Shown here piece by piece: positions 56,889 to 64,000 of a DNA stretch of 64,000 nt. Location: positions 43,021 to 107,020 of the forward strand of contig MSGZ01000041.1 in NCBI GenBank assembly GCA_001940925.1. The letters are read 5' to 3'. Within the stretch, counting starts at the first letter, position 1. Every line of letters begins with the position of its first letter. This stretch comes from Ruminococcus sp. Phil11 (lineage in GTDB: Bacteria; Bacillota; Clostridia; Oscillospirales; Ruminococcaceae). Below the pieces are notes generated by a model. The model was not told the origin of the DNA. It was given only the letters and a program-made list of their open reading frames with translations, and made no database searches. Made by a program: the position numbers and the translations under genes.

Positions 56889-56975
56889 TGCCAAGTTTAC
56901 TTGGCATCTTCGTTGTGTCCATTATAGCACTGCCAAGTGTACTTGTCAAGCCATTTGCCAAGTCCCCTTGGCAAA
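56889..56975. promoter_or_regulatory. Three palindromic operators of the XRE/DUF6442 cassette
   Basis: Site 1 TGCCAAGTTTACTTGGCA (56889-56906, perfect), site 2 TGCCAAGTGTACTTGTCA (56931-56948, one mismatch), site 3 TTTGCCAAG-TCCC-CTTGGCAAA (56954-56975, perfect arms, spacing 2 bases longer in the centre). Site 2 lies between -35 and -10 of the promoter, site 1 downstream, site 3 upstream. Confidence 0.88.
56921..56949 (-). promoter_or_regulatory. Promoter of the DUF6442-XRE cassette
   Basis: Minus strand TTGACA (56949-56944), 17 bases, TATAAT (56926-56921), fully consensus with the operators overlapping it. Confidence 0.88.
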
Positions 56976-57074
56976 TCGGACATTTGCACAATCAAAGCGT
57001 CTTTATTGCCATTCAACACTATGCATGGTGCACAAATTCGACGCGCCGGTTCCGTAAAACACCCCGCTCCCCTG

Positions 57075-57103
57075 TTGACAAAATCCGCAGTTTGTGGTAC
57101 GAT
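57075..57103 (+). promoter_or_regulatory. Promoter of the 51-residue/deacetylase operon
   Basis: TTGACA (57075-57080), 17 bases, TACGAT (57098-57103); the -10 is imperfect. Confidence 0.55.
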
Positions 57104-57140
57104 ATAGTAGATACGTTTTATTTCAAAGGAGGCTTTTCTT

Positions 57141-57296
57141 ATGAATCTTCTGTCGGTACTGCCCGCGCTGCCGCTCGGCGACGATACCCCGATCCTGCTT
57201 TACTGCATCCTCGGTCTGCTCGGCCTTGCGCTCGTGATCGCAATGGTCATCATGGGCAGAAAATCAAAGCAGGATAACGACAAGGATCAGAAATGA
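57141..57296 (+). CDS. 51-residue membrane peptide with sorting-signal-like layout
   Basis: A short gene: MNLLSVLPALPLGDDTPI, one hydrophobic helix (about 18-38, LLYCILGLLGLALVIAMVIMG), then RKSKQDNDKDQK. The Leu-Pro...Gly-Asp-Asp-Thr-Pro followed by a helix and basic tail resembles a cell-wall sorting signal without the rest of a surface protein; similar tiny proteins occur in Clostridia. ATG at 57141 has AAAGGAGG 8 bases upstream. Its stop overlaps the start of the deacetylase gene (ATGA), so the two are made together. Confidence 0.75.
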   Translation: MNLLSVLPALPLGDDTPILLYCILGLLGLALVIAMVIMGRKSKQDNDKDQK

Positions 57297-57940
57297 CCGG
57301 CGGACTGATCGCGCTGACCTTTGACGACGGCCCGGATCCGGAGATCACGCCGCAGCTGCTCGATGTGCTGGAAAAGTATCATGTTCCCGCATCGTTCTTC
57401 CTGATCGGCGAGCGGATCACCGCGGAAACAGTGCCGATCCTGCATCGGGCGGTCATGCTCGGCTGCGAGCTCGACCACCATTCGTATTCCCACCCGTATA
57501 TGACCGTGCTGTCGCCGCGGCAGATCGAGCATGAGATCTTTTCCGCGACGCAGCGCATCATTCTTTCCACGGGGCAGACGCCGCTGTTTTTCCGGCCGCC
57601 GTATTTCGCGGTCACAGAGGCACTGTTCTCGCAGGTCAACATGCCGTTTATCGGCGGCTACGGCGTGCGGGATTACGATGCGAATGTCAGCGAGGCGGAG
57701 CGGTATCAGGGCGTCATGCGGCTGGCAAGGGACGGCAGGATCATTCTGCTGCACGATTTTGAAGGCAATGCGCCGACAGTTGCAGCAGTCCGGCGGCTCG
57801 TCCCCGACCTGCTCGCCAGAGGCTTCCGCTTTGTCACGGTCTCAGAGCTGTTCCGGGCAAAGGGCATCACGCCGCGCAATACCGACCGCATCCTGTATTC
57901 CTACACCGGCCAGACGGAAATGTATGCGCCGGACGCATAA
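57293..57940 (+). CDS. Polysaccharide deacetylase (NodB-type), no signal peptide
   Basis: A 215-residue NodB-fold deacetylase that removes acetyl groups from chitin-like or peptidoglycan sugars. Motifs: TFDDGPDPEITPQLL (metal/catalytic Asp, 9-23), HHSYSHPYM (metal His, about 62-70), FFRPPYFAV (about 98), GVRDYDANV and ILLHDFEGN (catalytic His, about 150). It has no signal peptide or anchor, though the substrate should be outside. The overlapping 51-residue membrane peptide may help its localisation (inference). ATG 57293 overlaps that gene. Confidence 0.88.
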   Translation: MTGGLIALTFDDGPDPEITPQLLDVLEKYHVPASFFLIGERITAETVPILHRAVMLGCELDHHSYSHPYMTVLSPRQIEHEIFSATQRIILSTGQTPLFFRPPYFAVTEALFSQVNMPFIGGYGVRDYDANVSEAERYQGVMRLARDGRIILLHDFEGNAPTVAAVRRLVPDLLARGFRFVTVSELFRAKGITPRNTDRILYSYTGQTEMYAPDA

Positions 57941-57950
57941 CAAAAAACAA

Positions 57951-57993
57951 ACGGAGAGGTTCCCCCGCGTCGGGCGGAGCCTCTCCGTTTTTC
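57951..57993 (+). terminator. Terminator of the deacetylase operon
   Basis: ACGGAGAGG and CCTCTCCGT with an inner CCCG/CGGG stem, followed by TTTTTCC. Confidence 0.82.
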
Positions 57994-58003
57994 CGGATAC
58001 GAA

Positions 58004-58036
58004 ACAGGCAGACAGCCGAAGCCGTCTGCCTGTTTG
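58004..58036 (-). terminator. Terminator of the first surface-protein/peptide unit
   Basis: ACAGGCAGACAGCC and GGCTGTCTGCCTGT-type arms (58004-58033, one mismatch) around GAA, downstream of the peptide gene on the minus strand. Confidence 0.75.
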
Positions 58037-58061
58037 TCATTCGTTCAGATCAGGTCGGAGC

Positions 58062-58151
58062 TCAGTCGTCCTCCTCGGTCTCGTAGCTTCTGGTGATGAC
58101 GTCCTCTGCCTCAAATGCAACGACGGTCAGTTCCGGAGTCTGGTACTTCAT
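58062..58151 (-). CDS. 29-residue acidic peptide gene, copy 1
   Basis: A short gene of 29 codons: starts MKYQTPELTVVAFEAEDVIT and ends RSYETEEDD. It has a strong ribosome-binding site (AAAAGAGGTGAAAACAC before ATG), lies 43 bases after the giant secreted protein and just before a terminator. A second copy (61837-61926) downstream of a second giant protein is 26/29 identical. The product has no signal peptide; the PEL.VVAF.AEDVIT core resembles short peptides I recall from other gut Clostridia, often of unknown role. It may be a precursor, signalling peptide or assembly factor; function is unknown. Confidence 0.8.
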   Translation of the reverse strand: MKYQTPELTVVAFEAEDVITRSYETEEDD

Positions 58152-58194
58152 GTGTTTTCACCTCTTTTCAGCGATTTGATTCTTTGCGCTTTGA

Positions 58195-61100
58195 TCAGTC
58201 AAACGGGATTTCTTCGGACGGTTCTTCAGCAGCCGGTGCTTCCTGTGCCGGTTCTGCCGGTTCAGCGATCTCCTCATCCGGATCCACTGCGTCCAGACCG
58301 AAGTATTCTCTTGCAGCGTGGCAGTACATCATCAGGGCAGTCAGCGTGCTCTTGAGCGTCTCGTTGCTGCTCTTTTCCAGTCTGCTTGCAATGTAGCACT
58401 CAGGGCTGTAGATCGTGGTCAGGCTGATCTGCTCGTATGCAGAGCCGTTCTTCACGCAGACATATGCCTCGTAAGCATCGGTCATATCCGGAGCCTTGAT
58501 GCCGACGATATCAGCGATCAGACGGAACGAGCCGTCCTCTCTCTTGTTTCTGACGATCTTTGCGTACTTGAAGCTGTCCTCAGAGCCTGCAACGCGGTAT
58601 GCCAGATATGCATCCGGCAGAACGGACTCGTCTTCCAGCGTCACGATGTAGCGGAGCGTCGTTGCTGCATCCAGAATGAGGGAGTGCGAGGAGACCTCGG
58701 CGGTCGCATTCTCGATGCTGTCCTCGATGACCTGCTCAGCAGCGTCGGTGTTCACAAAGCTCGTATCAACGGTAACAGCACCGTAGAGGCTCTCGACGTT
58801 TGCATCCGCAAGATTGTCGGTGTTCACATCGAAGTAACGCTGTGCGTAAGAACCGTAGGTCGCCATGTAAGCTGCCAGCGTTCTCATCTTCTCGTCCGCG
58901 GACTTCTGCATTCTGCCGTCCAGATATGCCTGAACAGAGTAGGTGAACGGATCCTCAGCATCGGTGGAAACCTCAGTGCCGTTCAGCGTTGCAGCGTAGG
59001 TGCAGTAGATCGTATCCGTCATTTCCGGAGCAGCGACCATGTAGGTAAATCTGTAGCGGCCGTCCCACTCACCGTCATCGTTCAGGTTGTGCTTGCCGGC
59101 GATCTCGGTCTTGACCCACTCGCCGTTATCCTGGGTATGCCATGCGGTCATGACCGGGTTCTCAACGCCGTCAGCAAACTGAACAAGATAGTTGACGCCG
59201 ATCTTGCCGTTGACGAGCAGCGTGTGGTTCTGCTTGATGATGAAGGTCGGTGCGATCGCGACGTCCATGGTGTCGGTGTACTCAACGTCATTGAAGATTG
59301 CGGTCGCGGTGTAGGTCATGGTGCCCTCAGTCGCAAGACCCGGCTCCTGAGAGACAACGCCCTCGCCGATGACAGCATCCACAGTCTGGACATCGCCGCA
59401 GCCGCTGCAGGTGAATGCTGCGCTTGCGGAGGAAGCATCATTTTCCCATGTCCATGCCGGCTCGCCGTAAACATGCTCCTTCATCGGGATCGTATACGGC
59501 TCACGGAACATCACCTCACCGCATCCGGTGCAGTAAGTGACCATTTCATAGCTGCCTTCTTCAGTGCAGGTGGAATCATGGAAGTTCTCCCGAACTGCCT
59601 CGCCCGGGGTGTGATCCGTTGCCGGGGTAATGATTTCCTTGGTATCCTCATAGGTCACGCCGTTGAAGGTAACGGCTGCAGTATAAAGCACGGTACCCGC
59701 ATTGGTGCAGGTCGCTTCGACCGTCACAACCGGCTCGCCGATCTCAGCGTCGAGCGTGAGGGTGCTGTCGTTCTGCTGGCAGGTAAAGACCGCCTCTGCA
59801 TAAGAAGCATCGTTTGCCCAGTTCCACTCCGGCTCACCGTAGGTGTGCTCCGCTGCCGGAAGCACCTCTTCCTTCTCGTTGGTGTAGGTCACACCGTTGT
59901 AAACGGCAGTCGCTTTATAGGTGCGGATGCCGGTCTCGGTGCAGGTCGGTTCGGCCGTGATCTCGCTTGTGATCTCAACATCGGTGACTGTGACGTTCTC
60001 GGAGCAGTTCTCGCGTGCGCAGGAAAGCGTCAGCACTGCGCTGCTGTAGCCGTCCCATGCCCATGCCGGGACCGTGAACTGATGACCGAGCGCCGGGCTG
60101 ATATCATTGACCGTCTTCTCTTCCTTCAGGCCGTTGCAGGCCGCGGTGTAAACTGCATATTCTGCTTGGGTGCAGGTCGCATCAAAATGCTCACAGCTGA
60201 CGACCGCATCCGTGCGTCTCTCAGCATCGCATCTGCTGCAGACTTCAACAAGCTTTGCGGAGGACAAATCTTCCGCCCACTCGAAACCAGCTGCCTCAAA
60301 CACATGGCCGAGTGCATCAACAGATTCCGTCAGCTTCTCGTCGTTGGTGTAGGTGACGTTCGGATCAACATCCGTGTTCGTCCACTTTGCGATGATGAGC
60401 TTTGTACCCTCGTCCGTGCAGGTCGGGACCGGATCGACAGAATACTCATAGAAGCACGGCAGGCCGTACTGCCAGACCCAGTTGTTCGGATCTTTCTCGG
60501 GATGTCTGCCTGTTGCATCATCTTTCAGTTTCTTGACATCGACGGTGCAGGTCTTGGCTTCCGTATCCCAGTGCCATGCGCCGGGTCTCCACTGATGCAG
60601 ATCGGCGATCGCTGCAGCATAATCCAGATAACGCTGTCTCAGGCGCTGACGGATTTCCCCGATGTGCGGGCTGGTATTGTCTGCCAGCATCTCATCCAGG
60701 ATATTGTCGATGTTGCCGATTCTGCTGCCCTGCTGGCTCTTGACATTCTCAACCAGATTGTAGAGATACTCACCGGTCAGGTTCAGATCCTCGATCTGAT
60801 TGCAGCCTGCGATGGCCTTCTTGATGTGGTCGATCGAAACATGTTTGCTCCACTCTCTCATGCCGGCGTTGTCACCGGTCAGCATGGAAAGGTCGATCAC
60901 CTTGATGGAGGAGCAGCCGTTAAACATGTTCTCGATGTAGTCAACGGTCGTGACGTTCGTGAGGCCGGAAAGATCAACGGTCTCCAGCTTGGTCAGACCT
61001 GCAAAGGTCCAGCCGAAGTCATACACATTGGAAGCATCGACGCTTTCCTGCACAACCAGAGACTCCAGATTGGTGAAGTTCTGGAACAGGTGATACCAGG

Positions 61101-61452
61101 ACTTCGGAAGGGTCGCGCCGTCAGCGATCACGATATGCTTCACCTTGCTGTAGCTGATCGTGGAGAAGAAAGAGGTGTGAAGATCTCCGGTAATCTGATC
61201 CGGATGATCCTGTCCGACTGCGCCCTCTGCGTTGGTGATGCCCTTCTTGATCGTCAGGGTGCCGGTCGCGGCGTCCCATGCGATACCGCTGTGATTCCAT
61301 GCATTGCTGCTGTTAATCGTTGCAGCCTCTGCCTCGATCGCAGCAGGTGCGGATGCGAATCTGAACTGTGCCGGGGCAATCAGATTGCCCGTGACAGTCA
61401 GAACTGCCAGAATGCCGGCCGCAGACCGGCGGATAGAATGCTTTTTGCTCAT
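58195..61452 (-). CDS. Giant secreted surface protein with BspA-type LRRs and Ig-like repeats
   Basis: A 1085-residue secreted protein. Signal peptide about 1-45 (cleavage near EAEA/ATINSS). Residues about 75-200 are BspA/DUF285-like leucine-rich repeats (LFQNFTNLESLVVQES, FAGLTKLETVDLSGLTNVTTVD, MFNGCSSIKVIDLS). A helical part follows, then at least four Ig-like repeats with a His/Trp/Cys pattern (EHTYGEPEWNWANDASYAEA, EHVYGEPAWTWENDASSASA). The last about 330 residues form a domain nearly identical to that of the next protein upstream (FIIKQNHTLLVNGKIGVNYLVQ onward), ending in a Pro/Glu-rich tail. There is no LPxTG or dockerin. ATG at 61452 has AGGAGGTT upstream and a perfect promoter. It is followed by the 29-residue peptide gene. 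The anchoring mode is unclear. Confidence 0.8.
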   Translation of the reverse strand: MSKKHSIRRSAAGILAVLTVTGNLIAPAQFRFASAPAAIEAEAATINSSNAWNHSGIAWDAATGTLTIKKGITNAEGAVGQDHPDQITGDLHTSFFSTISYSKVKHIVIADGATLPKSWYHLFQNFTNLESLVVQESVDASNVYDFGWTFAGLTKLETVDLSGLTNVTTVDYIENMFNGCSSIKVIDLSMLTGDNAGMREWSKHVSIDHIKKAIAGCNQIEDLNLTGEYLYNLVENVKSQQGSRIGNIDNILDEMLADNTSPHIGEIRQRLRQRYLDYAAAIADLHQWRPGAWHWDTEAKTCTVDVKKLKDDATGRHPEKDPNNWVWQYGLPCFYEYSVDPVPTCTDEGTKLIIAKWTNTDVDPNVTYTNDEKLTESVDALGHVFEAAGFEWAEDLSSAKLVEVCSRCDAERRTDAVVSCEHFDATCTQAEYAVYTAACNGLKEEKTVNDISPALGHQFTVPAWAWDGYSSAVLTLSCARENCSENVTVTDVEITSEITAEPTCTETGIRTYKATAVYNGVTYTNEKEEVLPAAEHTYGEPEWNWANDASYAEAVFTCQQNDSTLTLDAEIGEPVVTVEATCTNAGTVLYTAAVTFNGVTYEDTKEIITPATDHTPGEAVRENFHDSTCTEEGSYEMVTYCTGCGEVMFREPYTIPMKEHVYGEPAWTWENDASSASAAFTCSGCGDVQTVDAVIGEGVVSQEPGLATEGTMTYTATAIFNDVEYTDTMDVAIAPTFIIKQNHTLLVNGKIGVNYLVQFADGVENPVMTAWHTQDNGEWVKTEIAGKHNLNDDGEWDGRYRFTYMVAAPEMTDTIYCTYAATLNGTEVSTDAEDPFTYSVQAYLDGRMQKSADEKMRTLAAYMATYGSYAQRYFDVNTDNLADANVESLYGAVTVDTSFVNTDAAEQVIEDSIENATAEVSSHSLILDAATTLRYIVTLEDESVLPDAYLAYRVAGSEDSFKYAKIVRNKREDGSFRLIADIVGIKAPDMTDAYEAYVCVKNGSAYEQISLTTIYSPECYIASRLEKSSNETLKSTLTALMMYCHAAREYFGLDAVDPDEEIAEPAEPAQEAPAAEEPSEEIPFD

Positions 61453-61562
61453 TCGTTCAACCTCCTGAAAAAAGTATACCTGATTACTTTTACACGCTGC
61501 AGAATGTTCCCACATAACCGCAGATCCCACATTTTCCGCAGTCAATCATTCACAGCCTGTTC

Positions 61563-61591
61563 ATTATACCATGAAAGCCCAGCAGTGTCAA
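61563..61591 (-). promoter_or_regulatory. Promoter of the first surface-protein/peptide unit
   Basis: Minus strand TTGACA (61591-61586), 17 bases, TATAAT (61568-61563), about 110 bases before the ATG at 61452. Confidence 0.85.
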
Positions 61592-61774
61592 TGATTTCAC
61601 ATAAACTATTTTGCAGTTTTTGATTTTCTGTGTTTTCGTCAATTTAGTTTAATCGCAGGGGGCATATTTAGCTATTTGCAATAAAACAAATCTCACGCAA
61701 ATGCTTGATGTGCAGACAATAATCAGTTTAATCTTTTTCCGGAAGTGCATCAAACGGAGCGGATTTCTTTTTAA
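61592..61774. other. AT-rich intergenic region between the two units
   Basis: No gene or clear structure seen. It separates the terminator of the upstream unit from the promoter of the downstream unit. Confidence 0.6.
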
Positions 61775-61811
61775 CAAAAAGCAGACAGGCAGCCGTAGCT
61801 GCCTGCCTGCT
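61775..61811 (-). terminator. Terminator of the second surface-protein/peptide unit
   Basis: AGCAGACAGGCAGC and GCTGCCTGCCTGCT pair with one mismatch around CGTA; minus-strand TTTTTGTT follows. Confidence 0.8.
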
Positions 61812-61836
61812 TTCATTGTTCAGATCAAGTCAGGGC

Positions 61837-61926
61837 TCAGACGTCCTCCTCGGTCTCGTAGCTTTGGGTGATGACGTCCTCTGCATCAAATGCAACAACG
61901 GTCAGTTCCGGAGTCTGGTACTTCAT
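61837..61926 (-). CDS. 29-residue acidic peptide gene, copy 2
   Basis: MKYQTPELTVVAFDAEDVIT...QSYETEEDV, three changes from copy 1 (E14D, R21Q, D29V). The same ribosome-binding site (AGAGGTGAAAACAC) and gene order are kept: giant protein, peptide, terminator. All changes keep the frame and most are conservative, which argues for a selected protein. It lies 45 bases after the giant protein stop. Confidence 0.8.
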   Translation of the reverse strand: MKYQTPELTVVAFDAEDVITQSYETEEDV

Positions 61927-62960
61927 GTGTTTTCACCTCTTTTCAAAGTGTTTCAGATATACTTGAAGCCATTATTCTGCGTCCAGACCGAAGTAATCTC
62001 TTGCAGCATGGCAGTACATCATCAGTGCGACCAGCGTGCTCTTGAGCGTCTCGTTGCTGCTCTTTTCCAGTCTGCTTGCGATGTAGCACTCAGGGCTGTA
62101 GATCGTAGTCAGGCTGATCTGCTCGTAGGAAGAACCGTTCTTTACGCAGACATAAGCCTCGTAAGCATCGGTCATGTCCGGAGCCTTGATGCCGACGATG
62201 TCAGCGATATAGCGGACAGTGCCGTCGGCTCTGACACTCTTGACGACCTTCGCATACTTGAAGCTGTCCTCAGTGCCAGCCACACGGTATGCAAGATATG
62301 CATTCGGCAGGACAGACACGTCATCCAGCGTCACGATATAGCGGAGGGTCGTTGCAGCGTCCAGAACAAGGGAGTGCGAGGTGACAGCTGCGGTTGCGTT
62401 TTCAACGCTACCCTCGATGATCTGCTCTGCGGCATTCGTATCCACGAAGCTCGTATCAACGGTAACAGCACCGTAGAGGCTTGCGACGTTTGCATCAGCA
62501 AGATTGTCGGTGTTCACATCAAAGTAACGCTGTGCGTATGCGCCGTAGGTTGCCATGTAAGCCGCCAGCGTTCTCATCTTCTCATCCTTGGACTTCTGCA
62601 TTCTGCCGTCCAGATATGCCTGAACAGAGTAGGTAAACGGATCATCAGCAGAGGTGGAGACTTCTGCGCCGTTCAGCGTTGCTGCGTAAGTGCAGTAGAT
62701 CGTGTCGGCCATTTCCGGTGCTGCGACCAGATATGTAAATCTGTAGCGGCCGTCCCACTCACCGTCATCGTTCAGGTTCTGTCTGCCGGTGATCTCGGTC
62801 TTGACCCACTCGCCGTCCTCCTGGGTATGCCATGCGGTCATGACCGGATTCTCAACGCCTTCTGCGAACTGCACGAGATAGTTGACGCCGATCTTGCCGT
62901 TGACGAGCAGCGTGTGGTTCTGCTTGATGATGAAGGTCGGTGCGATCGCAACATTCTTCT
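61837..62960. repeat. Tandem-duplicated 3' module (second copy at 58062-59270)
   Basis: The peptide gene and the DNA for the C-terminal about 330 residues of the giant protein are repeated at 58062-59270, with long near-identical blocks (for example around 59190-59260 and 62880-62950). The copies differ upstream: Ig-like plus LRR in one, MBG-type repeats in the other. Direct orientation. Confidence 0.8.
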
Positions 62961-64000
62961 CATTGGTGTATGTAACACCGTCGAAGGTCACGGTCGCGGT
63001 ATAGGTCATGGTGCCTGCAGTTGCAAGTCCCGGCTCCTGCGAAACAACGCCTTCGCCGACGACTGCGTTCACAGTCTTCTCGTCACCGCACTTGCTGCAG
63101 GTGAACTTTGCTGTTGCGGAAGAAGCATCATTTGCCCATTCCCATGCCGGTTCACCGTAAACGTGATCTGTCGTCTCGACGGAAACAACACCTGTTACGA
63201 TTTCATAATTGTTGGTATCATCCGGCGTGAACTGATAATTCACGGTGCCTTCCTCGGATATTTCCTCCGAAGTAACTGCCAGCGTACCGGCGACGGATTC
63301 ATCGGTGCGGGACAGAACGAGATCCGCAAATGTCTGGTTGCATGCAAGCGTTGCCGCCGAAACCGTGCCCAGATTCGGAGTTGCCTTTGCGATGGAGAAA
63401 TCGCAGGATGCCTGATCTTCCTGAATCGTATAGTTCTCATTGGTGAGAGAAGCCGTCGCGGTATAGGAATCGCCGGCATTCACCTGTGCGCCGTCAACAA
63501 TGACTTCGCAGGTGTCGCCCTCGATCAGACCGCTGAGGGTCGCCGTCGGTGCCTGCGCGCTGCCGGTGTAGGTCAGATCGGTGTCCGTCCATGTGATCTG
63601 TACCGTTGCCTTCGCGATCGTGAATGCCTGTGTTGCATTCTCAGGCAGCTTGTAGTTTGCGTTCGACAGTTCGGTTGCCGCTGCGACATACTCGCCTGCT
63701 GCGGTCTGTCCGCCCGTGACGGTCACGTCACAGCTGTCGCCTTCGACCAGATTGCTGACGGACGCCGTCGGTGCCTGCTCCTCGCCGTTGTAGGTCAGAT
63801 CGGTATCCGTCCAGCTCAGCTGTGCCTCGCGCTGGGCGATCTCGACCGCTGCAGAACCGGTCACTTCGTTGAAGTTGTCCTTCGTCACCTTGTAGTACAC
63901 AGTGTAGCTGCCTGCCTCGGTGTAGGTCGGATTTGCTTCGCTGTACTCGCCGTCAGCAGTTGCTGCATAGGTGATTGTTGCGCCTTCCGGTGCGCTCACG
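61972..64000 (-). CDS. Giant secreted surface protein with MBG-like repeats (5' end outside window)
   Basis: The last 675 residues of a large protein that continues past base 64000. At least three MBG_2/Ig-like repeats of about 75 residues come first (REAQLSWTDTDLTYNGEEQA, VQITWTDTDLTYTGSAQAPT), then one DHVYGEPAWEWANDASSATA repeat, then the same about 330-residue C-terminal domain as in the 58195-61452 product (FIIKQNHTLLVNGK, AQAYLDGRMQKS-like, YFDVNTDNLADAN, YSPECYIASRLEKSSNETLK). It ends FGLDAE without the acidic tail of its paralogue. Probably cell-surface exposed; no anchor motif is visible. Followed by peptide copy 2. Confidence 0.8.
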   Translation of the reverse strand, partial: VSAPEGATITYAATADGEYSEANPTYTEAGSYTVYYKVTKDNFNEVTGSAAVEIAQREAQLSWTDTDLTYNGEEQAPTASVSNLVEGDSCDVTVTGGQTAAGEYVAAATELSNANYKLPENATQAFTIAKATVQITWTDTDLTYTGSAQAPTATLSGLIEGDTCEVIVDGAQVNAGDSYTATASLTNENYTIQEDQASCDFSIAKATPNLGTVSAATLACNQTFADLVLSRTDESVAGTLAVTSEEISEEGTVNYQFTPDDTNNYEIVTGVVSVETTDHVYGEPAWEWANDASSATAKFTCSKCGDEKTVNAVVGEGVVSQEPGLATAGTMTYTATVTFDGVTYTNEKNVAIAPTFIIKQNHTLLVNGKIGVNYLVQFAEGVENPVMTAWHTQEDGEWVKTEITGRQNLNDDGEWDGRYRFTYLVAAPEMADTIYCTYAATLNGAEVSTSADDPFTYSVQAYLDGRMQKSKDEKMRTLAAYMATYGAYAQRYFDVNTDNLADANVASLYGAVTVDTSFVDTNAAEQIIEGSVENATAAVTSHSLVLDAATTLRYIVTLDDVSVLPNAYLAYRVAGTEDSFKYAKVVKSVRADGTVRYIADIVGIKAPDMTDAYEAYVCVKNGSSYEQISLTTIYSPECYIASRLEKSSNETLKSTLVALMMYCHAARDYFGLDAE

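Noticed and set aside
58318..61623. 1101-codon open frame on the plus strand
   Set aside because: Antisense to the giant secreted protein, which has promoter, signal peptide and domains; the plus-strand translation shows no family features.
58062..61926. Peptide genes as T-box- or attenuator-type leader peptides
   Set aside because: They lie after, not before, the large genes and before terminators, with no run of a single amino acid codon.
1..64000. tRNA, rRNA, integrase or transposase genes
   Set aside because: Looked for tRNA-like GGTTC.A arms and mobile-element domains on both strands; none were convincing.

Overview
The window looks like a chromosome segment from a GC-rich, low-oxygen Firmicute of the Oscillospiraceae, most like Ruminococcus. 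This is inferred from a full Spo0A/SpoIVB pair, a T-box in front of valS, a DnaD/DnaI loader pair, FabK instead of FabI, a secreted protease with a type I dockerin, and several membrane families common in gut Clostridia (DUF4173, DUF2752, DUF2975, DUF6442, SCO7613-like). No tRNA, rRNA, CRISPR array, transposase or phage gene was recognised.

Layout. 1-2.1 kb: end of deoB, then rimM-trmD. 2.3-5.9 kb: a strong promoter, a structured leader RNA and an HPr gene, then spoIVB and spo0A placed divergently, then a flavin reductase-like gene. 6.1-14.1 kb: a patchwork with a truncated dpaA, a membrane protein/XRE pair sharing a palindrome, an esterase, comFC, three small immunity-like genes and recD2; three of the four copies of a dispersed GC-rich repeat lie here. 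14.1-17.3 kb: VTC-domain protein, DUF4956 and a beta-helix carbohydrate-binding lipoprotein. 17.5-31.7 kb: mostly membrane proteins, including three tandem genes built from shuffled halves of a DUF4173-type protein, and a 1196-residue multipass protein. 31.9-35.2 kb: rpmE, a phosphoglucomutase, a WapI-like protein and a HAD hydrolase. 35.2-37.7 kb: two paralogous lipoproteins overlapping a radical SAM/SPASM enzyme, a candidate modification system. 37.9-45.9 kb: type II fatty-acid operon on the minus strand, headed by a TetR regulator with duplicated palindromic operators; accB and accC are absent from it. 46.2-52.8 kb: dockerin-bearing M6 protease, dnaD-dnaI-kinase-SLOG run and an LCP-family protein. 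53.0-57.9 kb: valS with T-box, an XRE/DUF6442 cassette with three matching operators, and a small membrane peptide overlapping a polysaccharide deacetylase gene. 58.0-64.0 kb: two tandem units on the minus strand, each a very large secreted protein followed by a 29-residue peptide gene and a terminator.

The most promising undescribed material is the duplicated giant-surface-protein plus 29-residue-peptide unit, the lipoprotein/radical SAM operon, the structured RNA leading HPr, and the repeat family that supplies the C-terminus of RecD2. All family assignments are from reading the sequences; no database search was run.
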